From Candidatus Kapaibacterium sp. (GTDB lineage Bacteria > Bacteroidota > Ignavibacteria > Kapaibacteriales > UBA2268), in assembly GCA_026390695.1 (NCBI GenBank), contig JAPLFL010000118.1, positions 146,063-210,062 of the forward strand: a stretch of DNA of 64,000 nt, given 5' to 3'. The translations under genes were made by a program, and so were the position numbers. The notes under the pieces are model-generated. The model saw only the letters and a program-made list of their open reading frames with translations. It was not told the origin of the DNA and made no database searches. Below, piece after piece: positions 17,562-27,028 of the stretch (its first letter is position 1; each line of letters opens with the position of its first letter).

Positions 17562-20318
17562 TTATCGTAACTTAATAAATTTTTTAATTATTCGCCCGCT
17601 TTTGTTTATTATCGTAATAAAATATAATCCATCTGAAAACCCACTACAGTCCACAATCATTTGATTAGAATAGATAGCACTCTTATAAATCTGATTGCCG
17701 AAAATATCATTTATCTCCAGTCTTCCTTCATAATCAGGTAAAATGAAATTTATTGACAGTTCATCTTGATTTATTAGCGGAGAAGGATAAATAGTTACAT
17801 TTCCATCAGCATAAAGTTCCTGTTCCGGCAGGGAGAGCAGTGTTTTGGAATAGAACTTATCGCCTTCAATCACAAATCTTCCGTTTCTTGGTATAGTCGT
17901 AATATTTCCACGATTGTCGGTTGCCTGAAGATAATATTCCAGATATTTAATGGGAGCATGGAAGTCGATTGTATAGTTTTTCAGAAGGTCTGCTAATGCA
18001 GGAATAATCTCGGAAACATAATATGCAGAAGGATCAACGCGATAGAAAACTTTAGTCTCCACAAGTGACCAGCCTTTATCCCAGTTATCACCTTTGACTT
18101 TAACATCAAAATTGTATTTATCAGTCAGGGGAACTTTTTTTGGTTCATGATAAATGTATGGAGCATGATTCCATGCATATTCCGAAAAAGGTTCCATTTT
18201 ACTGTAATTGTTCGTCCAAGTAGTATAGATCATACCTTTAAATCCCGGAACATTTTTAGTCCACTGTTTCCATTGTCGAATTTGGTTTTCATCGGCATCA
18301 TAATAAACAGCGGCTATCTGGCGGAACCCTTTTGAAGAGAAGAATTTAAGGCTACTGTCAACTAATGTAGGCTGACCGTTCCAGTTTCCGATCCCTATTT
18401 TATTTGAGATAAGATTTGCCGAGCCGGTCAGGTCGCCGTTTACGAGATAATAATCTTTTTTTACAGCATTATGAAATTCATCGAACATATCCGACCATAC
18501 CCAGATATCTGCATTCGGTTTATATTTATAAATAATTTCAGTGCATTTATTAACATTATAAGCCAGTATCTGAGCAGGAGTCATCTTTAGGTTTTGATCG
18601 CCGAAATCCCAATTCATGGTGCGGAGTTCGTCATGGCTCATAAAAAAAGTATTTGTTTGTAATAAACTATCAATTAAACCAAGCTGTTTATCTACAATAT
18701 CGTATAGCTTTGGTTCGGACATAGAAGCAGCAACCTGTCCATCATAGATAATTACTGCATGATAATATGATATATTCAGAGAATCGCCATTTGCAATTTG
18801 TCCACCTTTGATGATCTTAAAAGTTGGTGGATTATGCCATGAGGTATAACAGCCATTCCATGGGATATTTCCCATTAAAGGATCTTGGAAACTGCTGTAA
18901 TCTTTTCCTTCTATTGGAGAAAAGCCGTTACGGAGCGGATTATCAACTGTGAGGGGTGTACCGTCACGTCGGAGAGTATTTACAAAAGGAACTTCTGTCA
19001 AAGTGAAATTATCCCACCAAATTTTACCGCTTCGTCCGCCCCAGATACCGATATAAACATTGATTGTGTCAGAATTAAGGGAGTTGAAAGTAATATCAAC
19101 TTCCTGCCATGCACCTTTTGTATCCCAAGGAACGTTCACATTGCAGTAATTAAGACTTGGATTATGGTTGCCGATAATTGTTACTCTCGGCCCCTCATCG
19201 GCTTGAAGAGATTCAGTCCTAACGTTTGCATGAACATGATAAAGTTTAAAAGGTGAGCAAATAGTCCTTGAGACAACTCTGTAATTATTATTTGTTGTAT
19301 ATTTTGCCGGATCGAGGTCAAAGCGCACACTGGTAGCGCCGCTAAAAAATATTTGATTATCTGCAAAAGATTTTGATCCGGGATCATCAATATATGCGAA
19401 ATTCGGAAAATTATTACCGTTATGATTTTCAAAATCACCATTCTTTATTGTTGCAGCCGATGAAGGTATCAGGCAGGCTGTATCTGCTTTTATAATAAAT
19501 CTCTGATTTTTAACAGGCAGTCCGGTAGCGTAATTCGGATCATTGAAAAGTATATCGTTTGAGTATCCGAATGACATGCAAGCCATTGCTATTTTCAAAT
19601 AGTTTTGCTTTGAAAATAGCCCGAATGAAGATACCGAGTCTGAATAATATTTTGGCATAAAACTTGAAAAACTGAATTTTGAATCAGTAAGTAAAACGCC
19701 GTTTAATTTGAATTTTGACGCTATTGATGCCTCTGCTCTGGTATTAGCGCTATTTGCAGCCGGAAGAAAATTAGTTGGCCAATAGTACCAGCGCTCCGGG
19801 TATTCGGGAACATCAATAATTCTACAATAAACAATCGATACATCTGCTTTCGTCCCGGAAATGAGTTGGGATGCGGTCATTAAACCATTGTGCAAGCCAG
19901 TTGCATCGCATCCTGCAATAATCATGAAACTATTTGATACATCAAGAATATATCCTTCGGCACCGGGGTAATCTTTGGTGAAATTAATTGAATAACTGCC
20001 ACTAAGGCTGATAATCGAGTCCACACCCAATTCGGGTAAACTTAGAATAATATTATTTGTTAGATCCGAATAATTTTTGAAAATTGAAATTTTTAAAGTA
20101 TCAAATCCCTTCGTTCTTAAAATTGAGTTTAGCTCGTAAGCTTGCTTGAATGCCGGCGTTTGAGGCGAGAGAATAATTTTTGCATTAGTAATGCTGAGCT
20201 TGCCAGCGGGTGTTTTTTCAAAGGATTGACATGGCTTTGGGACTATGTTCTCAACTTGTTGAGCGAAAAGATTGTTGAAGCCGAGTAAACAAGTTAAAAT
20301 TACTATTAAACATTTCAT
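17562..20318 (-). CDS. GH20-like glycoside hydrolase with inserted jelly-roll module and T9SS sorting domain
   Basis: 918 residues. A signal peptide (1-20, ending LFAQ) precedes a zincin-like N-terminal domain of the type found before GH20 hexosaminidase barrels (from VPKPCQSF to SQLISG). The barrel seems to start near residue 165 (PEYPERWYYWP). Residues ~290-440 form a carbohydrate-binding-like jelly roll (starting IKNGDFENHNG, ending KIWWDNFTLTEVP) inserted into it. After the insertion an HDE triplet at ~562-564 matches the GH20 Asp-Glu catalytic pair, and WVWSDMFDEF follows. The last ~80 residues are a T9SS sorting domain (ending IKKFIKLR). Likely a secreted exo-glycosidase; N-acetylhexosamine is the family expectation but not proven. 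Confidence 0.78.
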   Translation of the reverse strand: MKCLIVILTCLLGFNNLFAQQVENIVPKPCQSFEKTPAGKLSITNAKIILSPQTPAFKQAYELNSILRTKGFDTLKISIFKNYSDLTNNIILSLPELGVDSIISLSGSYSINFTKDYPGAEGYILDVSNSFMIIAGCDATGLHNGLMTASQLISGTKADVSIVYCRIIDVPEYPERWYYWPTNFLPAANSANTRAEASIASKFKLNGVLLTDSKFSFSSFMPKYYSDSVSSFGLFSKQNYLKIAMACMSFGYSNDILFNDPNYATGLPVKNQRFIIKADTACLIPSSAATIKNGDFENHNGNNFPNFAYIDDPGSKSFADNQIFFSGATSVRFDLDPAKYTTNNNYRVVSRTICSPFKLYHVHANVRTESLQADEGPRVTIIGNHNPSLNYCNVNVPWDTKGAWQEVDITFNSLNSDTINVYIGIWGGRSGKIWWDNFTLTEVPFVNTLRRDGTPLTVDNPLRNGFSPIEGKDYSSFQDPLMGNIPWNGCYTSWHNPPTFKIIKGGQIANGDSLNISYYHAVIIYDGQVAASMSEPKLYDIVDKQLGLIDSLLQTNTFFMSHDELRTMNWDFGDQNLKMTPAQILAYNVNKCTEIIYKYKPNADIWVWSDMFDEFHNAVKKDYYLVNGDLTGSANLISNKIGIGNWNGQPTLVDSSLKFFSSKGFRQIAAVYYDADENQIRQWKQWTKNVPGFKGMIYTTWTNNYSKMEPFSEYAWNHAPYIYHEPKKVPLTDKYNFDVKVKGDNWDKGWSLVETKVFYRVDPSAYYVSEIIPALADLLKNYTIDFHAPIKYLEYYLQATDNRGNITTIPRNGRFVIEGDKFYSKTLLSLPEQELYADGNVTIYPSPLINQDELSINFILPDYEGRLEINDIFGNQIYKSAIYSNQMIVDCSGFSDGLYFITIINKSGRIIKKFIKLR

Positions 20319-20526
20319 ATATTCTCCGTGATATTAGCTAATTTAGAAAATTTAATAATTGAAAAAAGTTACAAGCAAATTTATATTTTATTTGTCAATT
20401 ATCAATTGTATATGATTAAATTATTTTTTACTTTTAAAAGTCATTTAATAAATTATTATTAGCAATTCAAAAGAAATCATTATATTTAAGTGAGTTCAAT
20501 TTTGTTTTATTTTTTTTTGGAGCTTT

Positions 20527-21081
20527 ATGAAAAAATATTTTACAATTCTTCTGTTCTTATGCTTTAGTTTTGCCGCTGGTAAAAATATAGGTGGAATAAC
20601 TTTGCCTGAAACTCTTAAAAGTGATGGGCAGAATCTCTCTTTGAATGGCTGCGGAATCATAACAAAATTTTTTCTGAAGGTATATGCCATTGGAATCTAC
20701 CTTGAAGCAAAATCCGGTGATGAAAATGCGATTTTGAATGCCGATAAACCATACACTATAAGAATGCACTTTTTGCGTAGCGGGATAAGTGCAGATAAAA
20801 TCAATGACGCATGGAAAGAGGGTTTTGAAAAAGCTACTGGTGGCAATACGGGTCAGATTCAGAAAGAAATTGCCCAATTTAAGTCATATTTTAATTTTGA
20901 GATAAACGAGAATATGATTTTCCAATTTGAATATAAGCCCGGTGTGGGCACCAAAATTTATATTAATGATAAGTTGAATGGAGTTATTCCCGGTTTTGCA
21001 TTTAAACGTGCCTTGATAGGTATTTGGATTGGTTCGGATCCAAGGGATAAGGGAGTGAAGAAAGAACTGCTTGGGAAATAA
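20527..21081 (+). CDS. Chalcone-isomerase-like secreted protein
   Basis: 184 residues with a signal peptide (MKKYFTILLFLCFSFAAGK) and the bacterial chalcone-isomerase-like fold (GGITLPETL, GCGIITKFFLKVYAIGIYL, then GTKIYINDKLNGVIPG and a C-terminal ALIGIWIGSDP). Bacterial members of this family are mostly periplasmic and appear to bind fatty acids or other hydrophobic ligands; true chalcone isomerase activity is unlikely. The start follows GGAG six bases upstream. It is transcribed divergently from the glycosidase gene, with ~200 bases of AT-rich DNA between them. Confidence 0.82.
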   Translation: MKKYFTILLFLCFSFAAGKNIGGITLPETLKSDGQNLSLNGCGIITKFFLKVYAIGIYLEAKSGDENAILNADKPYTIRMHFLRSGISADKINDAWKEGFEKATGGNTGQIQKEIAQFKSYFNFEINENMIFQFEYKPGVGTKIYINDKLNGVIPGFAFKRALIGIWIGSDPRDKGVKKELLGK

Positions 21082-21670
21082 TGGTTAATGGTTATTGGTT
21101 AATGGTTAATTTTTACTTGATATTAGGGTTGTGAGGGTTGGTGGCTATATGTTTATTAATAAAAATAAACCTCGCCGCAACCTTCTACTTTTCTACCCTG
21201 CAACATTCTATAATCGTCATTGGGTTGCTTCGATAAATGCTTCGCATTTAAAGTAGTGGAAATAAACATCCCAATATTATCTCTGTGTTTCACACAATCT
21301 CTCGGGAGTTGGTACAAGTGTCAAAAAAAAATAATTTATTTGGATATTATCAAAATATTGTTTATATTTTTGTAGTTTATTTTAGCATTTGGGATAATTG
21401 TGAAGATTTGAGGTTTGGCATGATTTTTGCAAAACCCAAAACCCGAAACAAGAGATTAGAAATTGTTCTTTAGTTTTTATTACAATTATTATGCCAAAAA
21501 TATTAAATATTAATCATTAACAATTGACAATTGACCATTGAAATTATGAACTCTATGAACTAAAATAAAAAAAAACTGCTCCCTATACTCTTCTCGACCT
21601 GAAAGTTAGATTTGTAAAAAGGAGCAGAATAACACACAATATGTTACATTAATTTAAGGAATTTTTCCTA
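21082..21670 (+). other. Gene-free stretch with short repeats and a leader hairpin
   Basis: About 590 bases without a convincing gene. It starts with iterated TGGTTAATGG-like units (21082-21112) and carries related AATTGACAATTGACC units at 21520-21540. An inverted repeat CTGCTCC (21576-21582) / GGAGCAG (21621-21627) may form a hairpin in the leader of the following pseudogene. A 62-codon open frame at 21285-21473 has no ribosome-binding site or recognisable content. Confidence 0.55.
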
Positions 21671-23086
21671 ATGAAACAAGTATTATTTTACTCGGCTCTA
21701 CTGGCGCTGCTCTGCGTTGCGGGCAGCACGACAAATTTATTCTCACAATCTTGTACAAATTTTCCTGTTAATTTCACTTAAATTGGAATTAACACAACAG
21801 CTCCACAAAAGGAACTTCATATTATTGGAATTAGTGATCCTTGCGATCCTACTCTCCGTTTGGAATGGAGTGGTGCTTCAGGTGGCTGTGGCAGTAATAT
21901 TTTTGGAAATTTAGCATTAACTTGATTAAACAGTCATTGGCAATATACTATCCTATTTCGTTCTGCTTCAAATTCCATCTTCTGCAACCCAAAACCCGAT
22001 AGCTCCTTTGATATGACATTAAGCGCTACAAATGGAGTTCGTGATTTAATTCTTACTTCAAAGAGTCAGTGTGGCTTGCTGAGGTTTGCAACTTCACCAC
22101 CTCCTAATAATGGCGGCTACTGGTCTCCAGGTGGGGACAGAGAATGTATGAGAATTACTCCCCTTGGTTATGTTGGTATAGGATTTAACAATCCAAGTAA
22201 TATTCTCGAAACACGTTACAATAACCCGAACTCAATTTTTGATGTACAATTACATCCTTGGTACAATTCAACAAGGATTGCTTATGCTCTGACCGGGCAG
22301 AGAATGGGATCGACAGGAACCGGATTTCCGACAATTAGAATTTACAATACTGCAGATGATGAAACATGTTTTAATTCAATTAGCAATAACTTTTGTGCTG
22401 CACCATTTTGGTTGGAATCTAAAAGGGTAAATTATTCTACTGCGCTTCAAATCAAGAGTACGACAAATAATTATGCGCCGGGAGATGAGGATGATAATTC
22501 AAATGAGAGTATAATGAAGTCGCTATTTACAGTAACAAGAGCTGGAAACGTCGGTATTGGAAGTTTCCCTTTAATTGATCCTCAAACTATGCTTCATGTT
22601 AAAAACGGTTTTGTTATGTTTGATGGCATTCTTATACCTCATAATACAACAACAATACTTCCTTATAGCCTAAATTGTAATGCGTGTGCAAGAATAATTA
22701 TGCTAGAAAATAAAATAGATACCCTAACAAGACGACTTGATTCACTAATTAATAGTTTTAGCAAAATTGAAAGAGATAAAGGGGATAAAAATACTTTGAT
22801 GTCATATCAAAATTTCGAGAATATTATATTAGACCAAAACAATCCTAATCCTTTTTCTGAATCTACTCAAATCAATTTTTACATTCCTAACTGCTTCAAA
22901 GGAAAGGCAAAGTTGATTTTTAGTGATGAATATGGTGGACAGAAAATAAAAAATTGGGATATTATTTTTGGCAAGCCAAGTCAAATCACAATATCTGCTA
23001 AAGATTTAACTACAGGTATATATATTTACGGAATTGAAATTGATGGAGTTTTAATAAAATCAAAGAAGATGATGATTATTAAATAA
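21671..23086 (+). pseudogene. Fibre-like T9SS surface protein with two in-frame stop codons
   Basis: The frame starts at ATG 21671 with AAGGA ten bases upstream and a good signal peptide (MKQVLFYSALLALLCVAG). It is interrupted by TAA at 21779-21781 and TGA at 21923-21925, yet the same frame stays meaningful throughout and runs to a TAA at 23084-23086. Between the stops it reads as a fibre/adhesin head segment (IGINTTAPQKELHI, DPTLRLEWSG). The part after residue 115 continues with head-like units (ITPLGYVGIGFNNPSN), a short coiled coil (MLENKIDTLTRRLDSL) and a T9SS sorting domain (LDQNNPNPFSESTQ to IKSKKMMIIK). The absence of frameshifts suggests recent loss. Expression from ATG 22013 would lack a signal peptide. 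Confidence 0.8.
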
Positions 23087-23182
23087 CTTGATAGTTAGCT
23101 TCTAAAACCAGCATTAGAAGTTCATGTAACTATTTAATATAAATTTTGTTATTATTATGTTAATTATATATAAGGAGAAAAA

Positions 23183-23824
23183 ATGAAAATTTTATACTGT
23201 TTATTAACAATATCTTTAATTATTTTTATTTCATGCAAGGATAATGTGATTGGATATAAAAAAAGTGGCAATATAACTGGTCAAATTGAGTTTAATCTAA
23301 ATGAGGTAAACATTTCTATCAACAGTTTGAACTTGAACACCAAAACAGATAGTTCAGGTATGTTTAATTTTGTAGAGATTAAAAAAGGAATTTATGATAT
23401 TTTTTTCACAAAAGATGGTTATGATACATCCGCAATTTTCGGGTTTAATTATTTAGGAGATAATATCTTTATCAATAGTGAAAGTTTTTTTGATAATGGG
23501 ATCACAGCTCCAACAAAAACTAATTTTGCTGGGTGTAGGCTATTACATCTATATCCAAAAAATTTAAATTCACTTAACTTAGATAATATCCAAAAGTTAA
23601 ATAATGATTCGTTATTAATCAGAGTAATTAATAATAACCTTACAACGGAATGTTACCTGTTCTTTTTTTCAAAAAATAAACAATTAATAAAAACTGATTC
23701 AAATTATTTTGGGATCGCTCAAAATTCTTTAATCAATAAAAATACAATCCCCATAAATAAAAGCTTACTTTATCATAAAGGTTTTAATTCTGGAGATTCA
23801 ATTTACTTTTTTGTTTGTGACTGA
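23183..23824 (+). CDS. Predicted lipoprotein with carboxypeptidase-regulatory-like domain
   Basis: 213 residues. A signal peptide with a lipobox-like end (IIFISCKD, Cys18) suggests a lipid-anchored protein. Residues ~30-75 form a CarboxypepD_reg-like beta-sandwich (GNITGQIE, then TDSSGMFNFVEIKKGIYDIFF), and the rest is unrecognised. A strong AAGGAGA lies five bases before the ATG. It follows the fibre-like pseudogene by ~97 bases and has a decayed relative at 24161-24811, so it belongs to a duplicated two-gene module. Function unknown; surface display is the inference. Confidence 0.68.
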   Translation: MKILYCLLTISLIIFISCKDNVIGYKKSGNITGQIEFNLNEVNISINSLNLNTKTDSSGMFNFVEIKKGIYDIFFTKDGYDTSAIFGFNYLGDNIFINSESFFDNGITAPTKTNFAGCRLLHLYPKNLNSLNLDNIQKLNNDSLLIRVINNNLTTECYLFFFSKNKQLIKTDSNYFGIAQNSLINKNTIPINKSLLYHKGFNSGDSIYFFVCD

Positions 23825-23933
23825 TTCCCTAAATATATTAAAAATATAGAAACTAATATGTATCTATGGCAAAGTTTAGGTTAAGAATCAAATATTGTCG
23901 GATTTATTGTCCCGTAACCAAGGAACCTCCATC

Positions 23934-24074
23934 ATGGAAACTAAGGCTGTGGCACTTGATAAACCAACATCTTTGATCATTTCTTCGAATAATTACAATA
24001 CCGGAGTTTATCTTTATGGAATCAGGATAAATGGAAAAATTGTTAAATCGAAGAAAATGATGGTAGTGAAATAA
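23934..24074 (+). pseudogene. Remnant of a T9SS sorting domain
   Basis: A 46-codon open frame whose last 40 residues read LDKPTSLIISSNNYNTGVYL followed by YGIRINGKIVKSKKMMVVK. This aligns with the end of the fibre-like pseudogene just upstream (GKPSQITISAKDLTTGIYIY, then GIEIDGVLIKSKKMMIIK). No signal peptide or start signal precedes it, so it is the tail end of a second copy whose body has been deleted. Confidence 0.75.
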
Positions 24075-24160
24075 ATTAAATATAAGCCGTGAGAGCTAAC
24101 TTTCACGGCTAATTATAACTTGATTAATGTTTCGTTTATTTAATAAATATAGGAGTCCAC

Positions 24161-24811
24161 ATGAAAAACTTATTTATGAAAGTCAAGTGAATAAGCCAAA
24201 CTTATCTCACTGAAGCTAACGGGAAATTCAACATACAGAATCTCCCTATTGGCACTTATGATATATATTTTTCAAAAACAGGGTACGATTCTACCTCTAT
24301 TTTCGGATTATATTTCCTTGGCGAAAATGTGTTTATGACAAATAATAATTATTATTCCTTGAATTTTATTTCAAATTCTATTTTTGATTGTTCAGTTCTT
24401 ACCTTGAGTCCTATAAATAATGATAATATTTCAATAAAATCATCATTCAAACTAATTGAAACTATGGATCGAGAACGTGATAGTGTTTATATCGGATTTA
24501 AATTTGAAACTGATGCTAAACAATTCAGTTACACTGCCTTTATCAATAAATCGAAAAATATGAACAAAAATAATTCCGTTGAAACACAATATTGTTTTCC
24601 AAAAGATTATGATACTCGTAATACAGGACAGGGGAAAATAAGTTATGTAAGCAGAAAATTGTTAACAGAACTTGGATATAAATCCGGTGACAGTGCTTAT
24701 GTATTTATTGGTACATTTACTTGTAATATTTCAGATACAACTTCAAATAAAAAAGTTTGGACAGGAATGAAAGATAAAATTTCAAATATTTTCGGATTTA
24801 TCGTACCTTAA
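24161..24811 (+). pseudogene. Decayed second copy of the carboxypeptidase-regulatory-like lipoprotein
   Basis: Starts at ATG 24161 with AGGAG six bases upstream, runs nine codons (MKNLFMKVK) and hits TGA at 24188-24190. The same frame then continues open to TAA at 24809-24811. The continuation (LTEANGKFNIQNLPIGTYDI, YFSKTGYDSTSIFG, FLGENVFM) aligns with TDSSGMFNFVEIKKGIYDIF, FTKDGYDTSAIFG, YLGDNIFI of the intact gene at 23183. The signal peptide, lipobox and about 35 codons of the first domain are missing, so export would fail. The stretch from ATG 24329 (160 codons) could still be translated but has no export signal. Confidence 0.75.
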
Positions 24812-25049
24812 ACCCAGTTATTTCATAAGGCAATAAAAAACAACTCTACCCTATTTTTCAAAGGGGGAATTAACCCAGATAATTCAATAGAAAAAAATAA
24901 TAATTTGATAATAGCCATAGTGGCGGGTTCAGAACCCGCCACTACAAATATATATCTTACACAAAGAGGGTACGGCGCGCCGTGCCACTACGACAATAAT
25001 GGAAATTCTTAATTCACCAAATGAAATATTTGGGTTTAATTAAATTGTA
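24812..25049. repeat. Intergenic palindromes
   Basis: No gene. A perfect 25-base palindrome (arms AGTGGCGGGTTC, 24919-24930 and 24932-24943, one central base) is followed 26 bases later by a GC-rich palindrome centred on GGCGCGCC (24970-24987). The GC content is far above the surrounding AT-rich DNA. The 15-base segment CCCGCCACTACAAAT at 24935-24949 recurs exactly at 57345-57359, which suggests a dispersed repeat family. Confidence 0.75.
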
Positions 25050-25358
25050 GCTGTCTCAAAAGCTTCATTTCTATCATTCCTACGAATGACACTGTGTGAA
25101 AACACGAAATATTCACGTATCTGTCATTCCCGCGCATGCGGGAATCCCCTTCCATGGCGCAATTGGGGATTCCTGCATGCGCAGGAATGACAGAAATTGA
25201 AGTTTTCACACAGTCTCGAATGCAGGAATCCCCTAAAGTGGCACTGGATGGAGATTCCTGCATACGCAGGAATGACATTCTATTGGAATTTTCGAGTTTT
25301 CACACACTCTCATACTCAGGAATGACATTTTTGTTAAATATGTGGTTTTTGAGACAGC
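25050..25358 (+). mobile_element. MITE-like non-autonomous element, copy 1
   Basis: A 309-bp unit bounded by a perfect 12-bp terminal inverted repeat (GCTGTCTCAAAA at 25050-25061, TTTTGAGACAGC at 25347-25358). Inside are several imperfect hairpins made of CATTCCTGCGNATGCAGGAATG-like palindromes and GTGTGAAAAC/GTTTTCACAC units. It encodes no protein. A second full copy lies inverted at the right end of the window (63620-63920) and a worn end at ~59705-59780. Terminal repeats of this form suggest mobilisation by a transposase encoded elsewhere. Open frames over it (RMQESP-type translations) are artefacts of the palindromes. Confidence 0.75.
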
Positions 25359-25423
25359 CTATAGGGGAGATTTAAGTAAGTTCATTAGTGGTATGTAATA
25401 TTTCAATTGGATCAAATCTTACA

Positions 25424-25462
25424 AAAAAATCTCCCTCCCGCCGGCACACAACCTGGAGGGAG
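25424..25462 (-). terminator. Terminator of the ispE-glgA-wzx-glf-ubiA gene group
   Basis: An 8-bp stem CTCCCTCC (25431-25438) / GGAGGGAG (25455-25462). On the minus strand the hairpin is followed by ATTTTTTTG. It lies ~105 bases after the stop of the HAD-UbiA gene, the last gene of the minus-strand group, and fits an intrinsic terminator. Confidence 0.7.
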
Positions 25463-25567
25463 CTTTCACGTTCGTTCCAACTCTCCGGCATGGGAACATC
25501 AAGCACTAACTATAAAAATTTTCTGACAGTTGGGTGATTTTGCTTTCAACTTTATAACTTTATGAAC

Positions 25568-27016
25568 TCAAAGGCTCATGGATAAAAATATGATTATCAG
25601 CATTGCAAGCGCTATGCCGTAGCTTGTTTTGTCTTTTACAGCAAATATTATCGGATCATCGTGAATTTCGTCTCTGTGGGCAAGAAATAATATTCTGGTT
25701 ATCCAGTATAAAAAAAGTGGAAGTATGAGCCATAATAAATCGGGATGTTTGTATAATTGCACTACCTCTCGGCTGTTAAGATAAAATGCAAAGACAAGTA
25801 CTGATATATATGCACTGGTAGCTCCGAGACTGCGAATAAATGCTATGTCTTCGGCTCTGTATCCGCGCCCTTTTATTTCAGTTTGATTTGACTTAATAAT
25901 TAAATTTAATTCTATGAATCTTTTGACTATTGCCAGACTTAGAAAGAAGAACATCGAAAAAGCCAGCATCCATGGCGATATTATAACATTTACTGCAAAT
26001 GCTCCGGCTACTATTCGGATGGTAAAAAGAATCGAAAGTGTAATTATGTCAATAATTACAACTCTTTTCAACTTAAATGAATATGCCGTTGTTATAACAA
26101 AGTATAAAACTAAAATTAGAAAAAAGTGTCTTGGTAGAATCAGGTAACTAATAGTAAATGAAAGTAGAGTCAATACCGGTGATAAAATAATTCCGATCAA
26201 TATTGATAATTTCCCTGATGCCAAAGGACGGTTACGTTTGTTTGGATGTGAGCGGTCGGATTCTATATCGACCATATCATTTGTAAGGTAAATAGAAGAA
26301 GCCATCAACCCGAAACAAAGGAAAGCTATAATAATATTAATAAAAGATGGTATGTCTGCGAACTTATGAGCAAGAATCAAAGGTAAAACTAATAAGAAAT
26401 TTTTTACCCATTGATAAATTCTTAGTTCATATATTAAATCCTTGAAAAAATTTGTCTGATAAGAAAAGCTGCGCGTGATCTTGTTTTTGATGTTTTCAGA
26501 TAAATTCAATTTATCGGGATTAATAACTATTGCCGCTGAACATGAGTTCCAGATATGTGTATCCGATTTGGAATCGCCGATATAATCATAAGCAAACTCA
26601 CCAAATTCTTTATTTAGTGCATCCCTTTTTGCCTCACCTTTTAAATTAATATTGTTTGAAGCTATTACCTGATCAAATATCCCGAGATGAGAGGCAATGG
26701 ATCGGGCGATAAGCTCATTGGAAGCAGTTGCAAGTATTATCTTTCGACCTATCTCTTTTTCGAATCTTATATAATCAATAAGGTCTTTCCTATATGGTAA
26801 CAAAGTAGGATTAAAGGAAATACGTTTTGCAATTTCACTTTTTAAGGATGCTCTGCCATGAATTAGCCAGTAAATGATTGGAACAATATAGAAAATATTT
26901 GATTTTAATAAAATCAGTAAACTCTCAAAGAGACAATCACTTGATATAATCGTGCCATCAAGATCAACGCAAAGAGGCTTTTGGTTAATTGTTTCTATTT
27001 CTTCTTCAATAACCAT
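25568..27016 (-). CDS. HAD phosphatase-UbiA prenyltransferase fusion
   Basis: 482 residues. Residues ~12-190 are a HAD-superfamily hydrolase domain: motif I is DLDGT at 18-22, then a membrane-associated helix, and GDSKSD later as motif IV. Residues ~200-482 are a UbiA-type polyprenyl transferase with seven to nine membrane helices; the Asp-rich motif NDMVDIESDR lies at ~246-255, followed by HPNKRNRPLASG. The family includes decaprenyl-phosphate phosphoribosyltransferase of mycobacteria, where the following 5-phosphate removal needs a phosphatase. It is last in the group with glf and a flippase (12 bases after glf), so a role in lipid-linked sugar supply is more likely than quinone synthesis. 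Substrates are inferred, not shown. Confidence 0.85.
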   Translation of the reverse strand: MVIEEEIETINQKPLCVDLDGTIISSDCLFESLLILLKSNIFYIVPIIYWLIHGRASLKSEIAKRISFNPTLLPYRKDLIDYIRFEKEIGRKIILATASNELIARSIASHLGIFDQVIASNNINLKGEAKRDALNKEFGEFAYDYIGDSKSDTHIWNSCSAAIVINPDKLNLSENIKNKITRSFSYQTNFFKDLIYELRIYQWVKNFLLVLPLILAHKFADIPSFINIIIAFLCFGLMASSIYLTNDMVDIESDRSHPNKRNRPLASGKLSILIGIILSPVLTLLSFTISYLILPRHFFLILVLYFVITTAYSFKLKRVVIIDIITLSILFTIRIVAGAFAVNVIISPWMLAFSMFFFLSLAIVKRFIELNLIIKSNQTEIKGRGYRAEDIAFIRSLGATSAYISVLVFAFYLNSREVVQLYKHPDLLWLILPLFLYWITRILFLAHRDEIHDDPIIFAVKDKTSYGIALAMLIIIFLSMSL

Positions 27017-27028
27017 TAATAATTACCC

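Noticed and set aside
21160..21260. Possible structured RNA or tRNA
   Set aside because: A small AAATGC/GCATTT hairpin is present, but there is no cloverleaf, T-loop or acceptor pairing.
21285..21473. 62-codon open frame in the spacer before the fibre-like pseudogene
   Set aside because: No start signal, no recognisable content, low-complexity AT-rich sequence.
21779..21925. Stop-codon recoding (selenocysteine or read-through) in the fibre-like gene
   Set aside because: Two different stop codons (TAA and TGA) in one gene, both used as ordinary stops elsewhere in the window, and no adjacent structured element; pseudogene is simpler.
25036..25375. Proteins of 79-80 residues on both strands
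   Set aside because: They are translations of the palindromic 309-bp element (RMQESP-type repeats) and mirror each other on the two strands.
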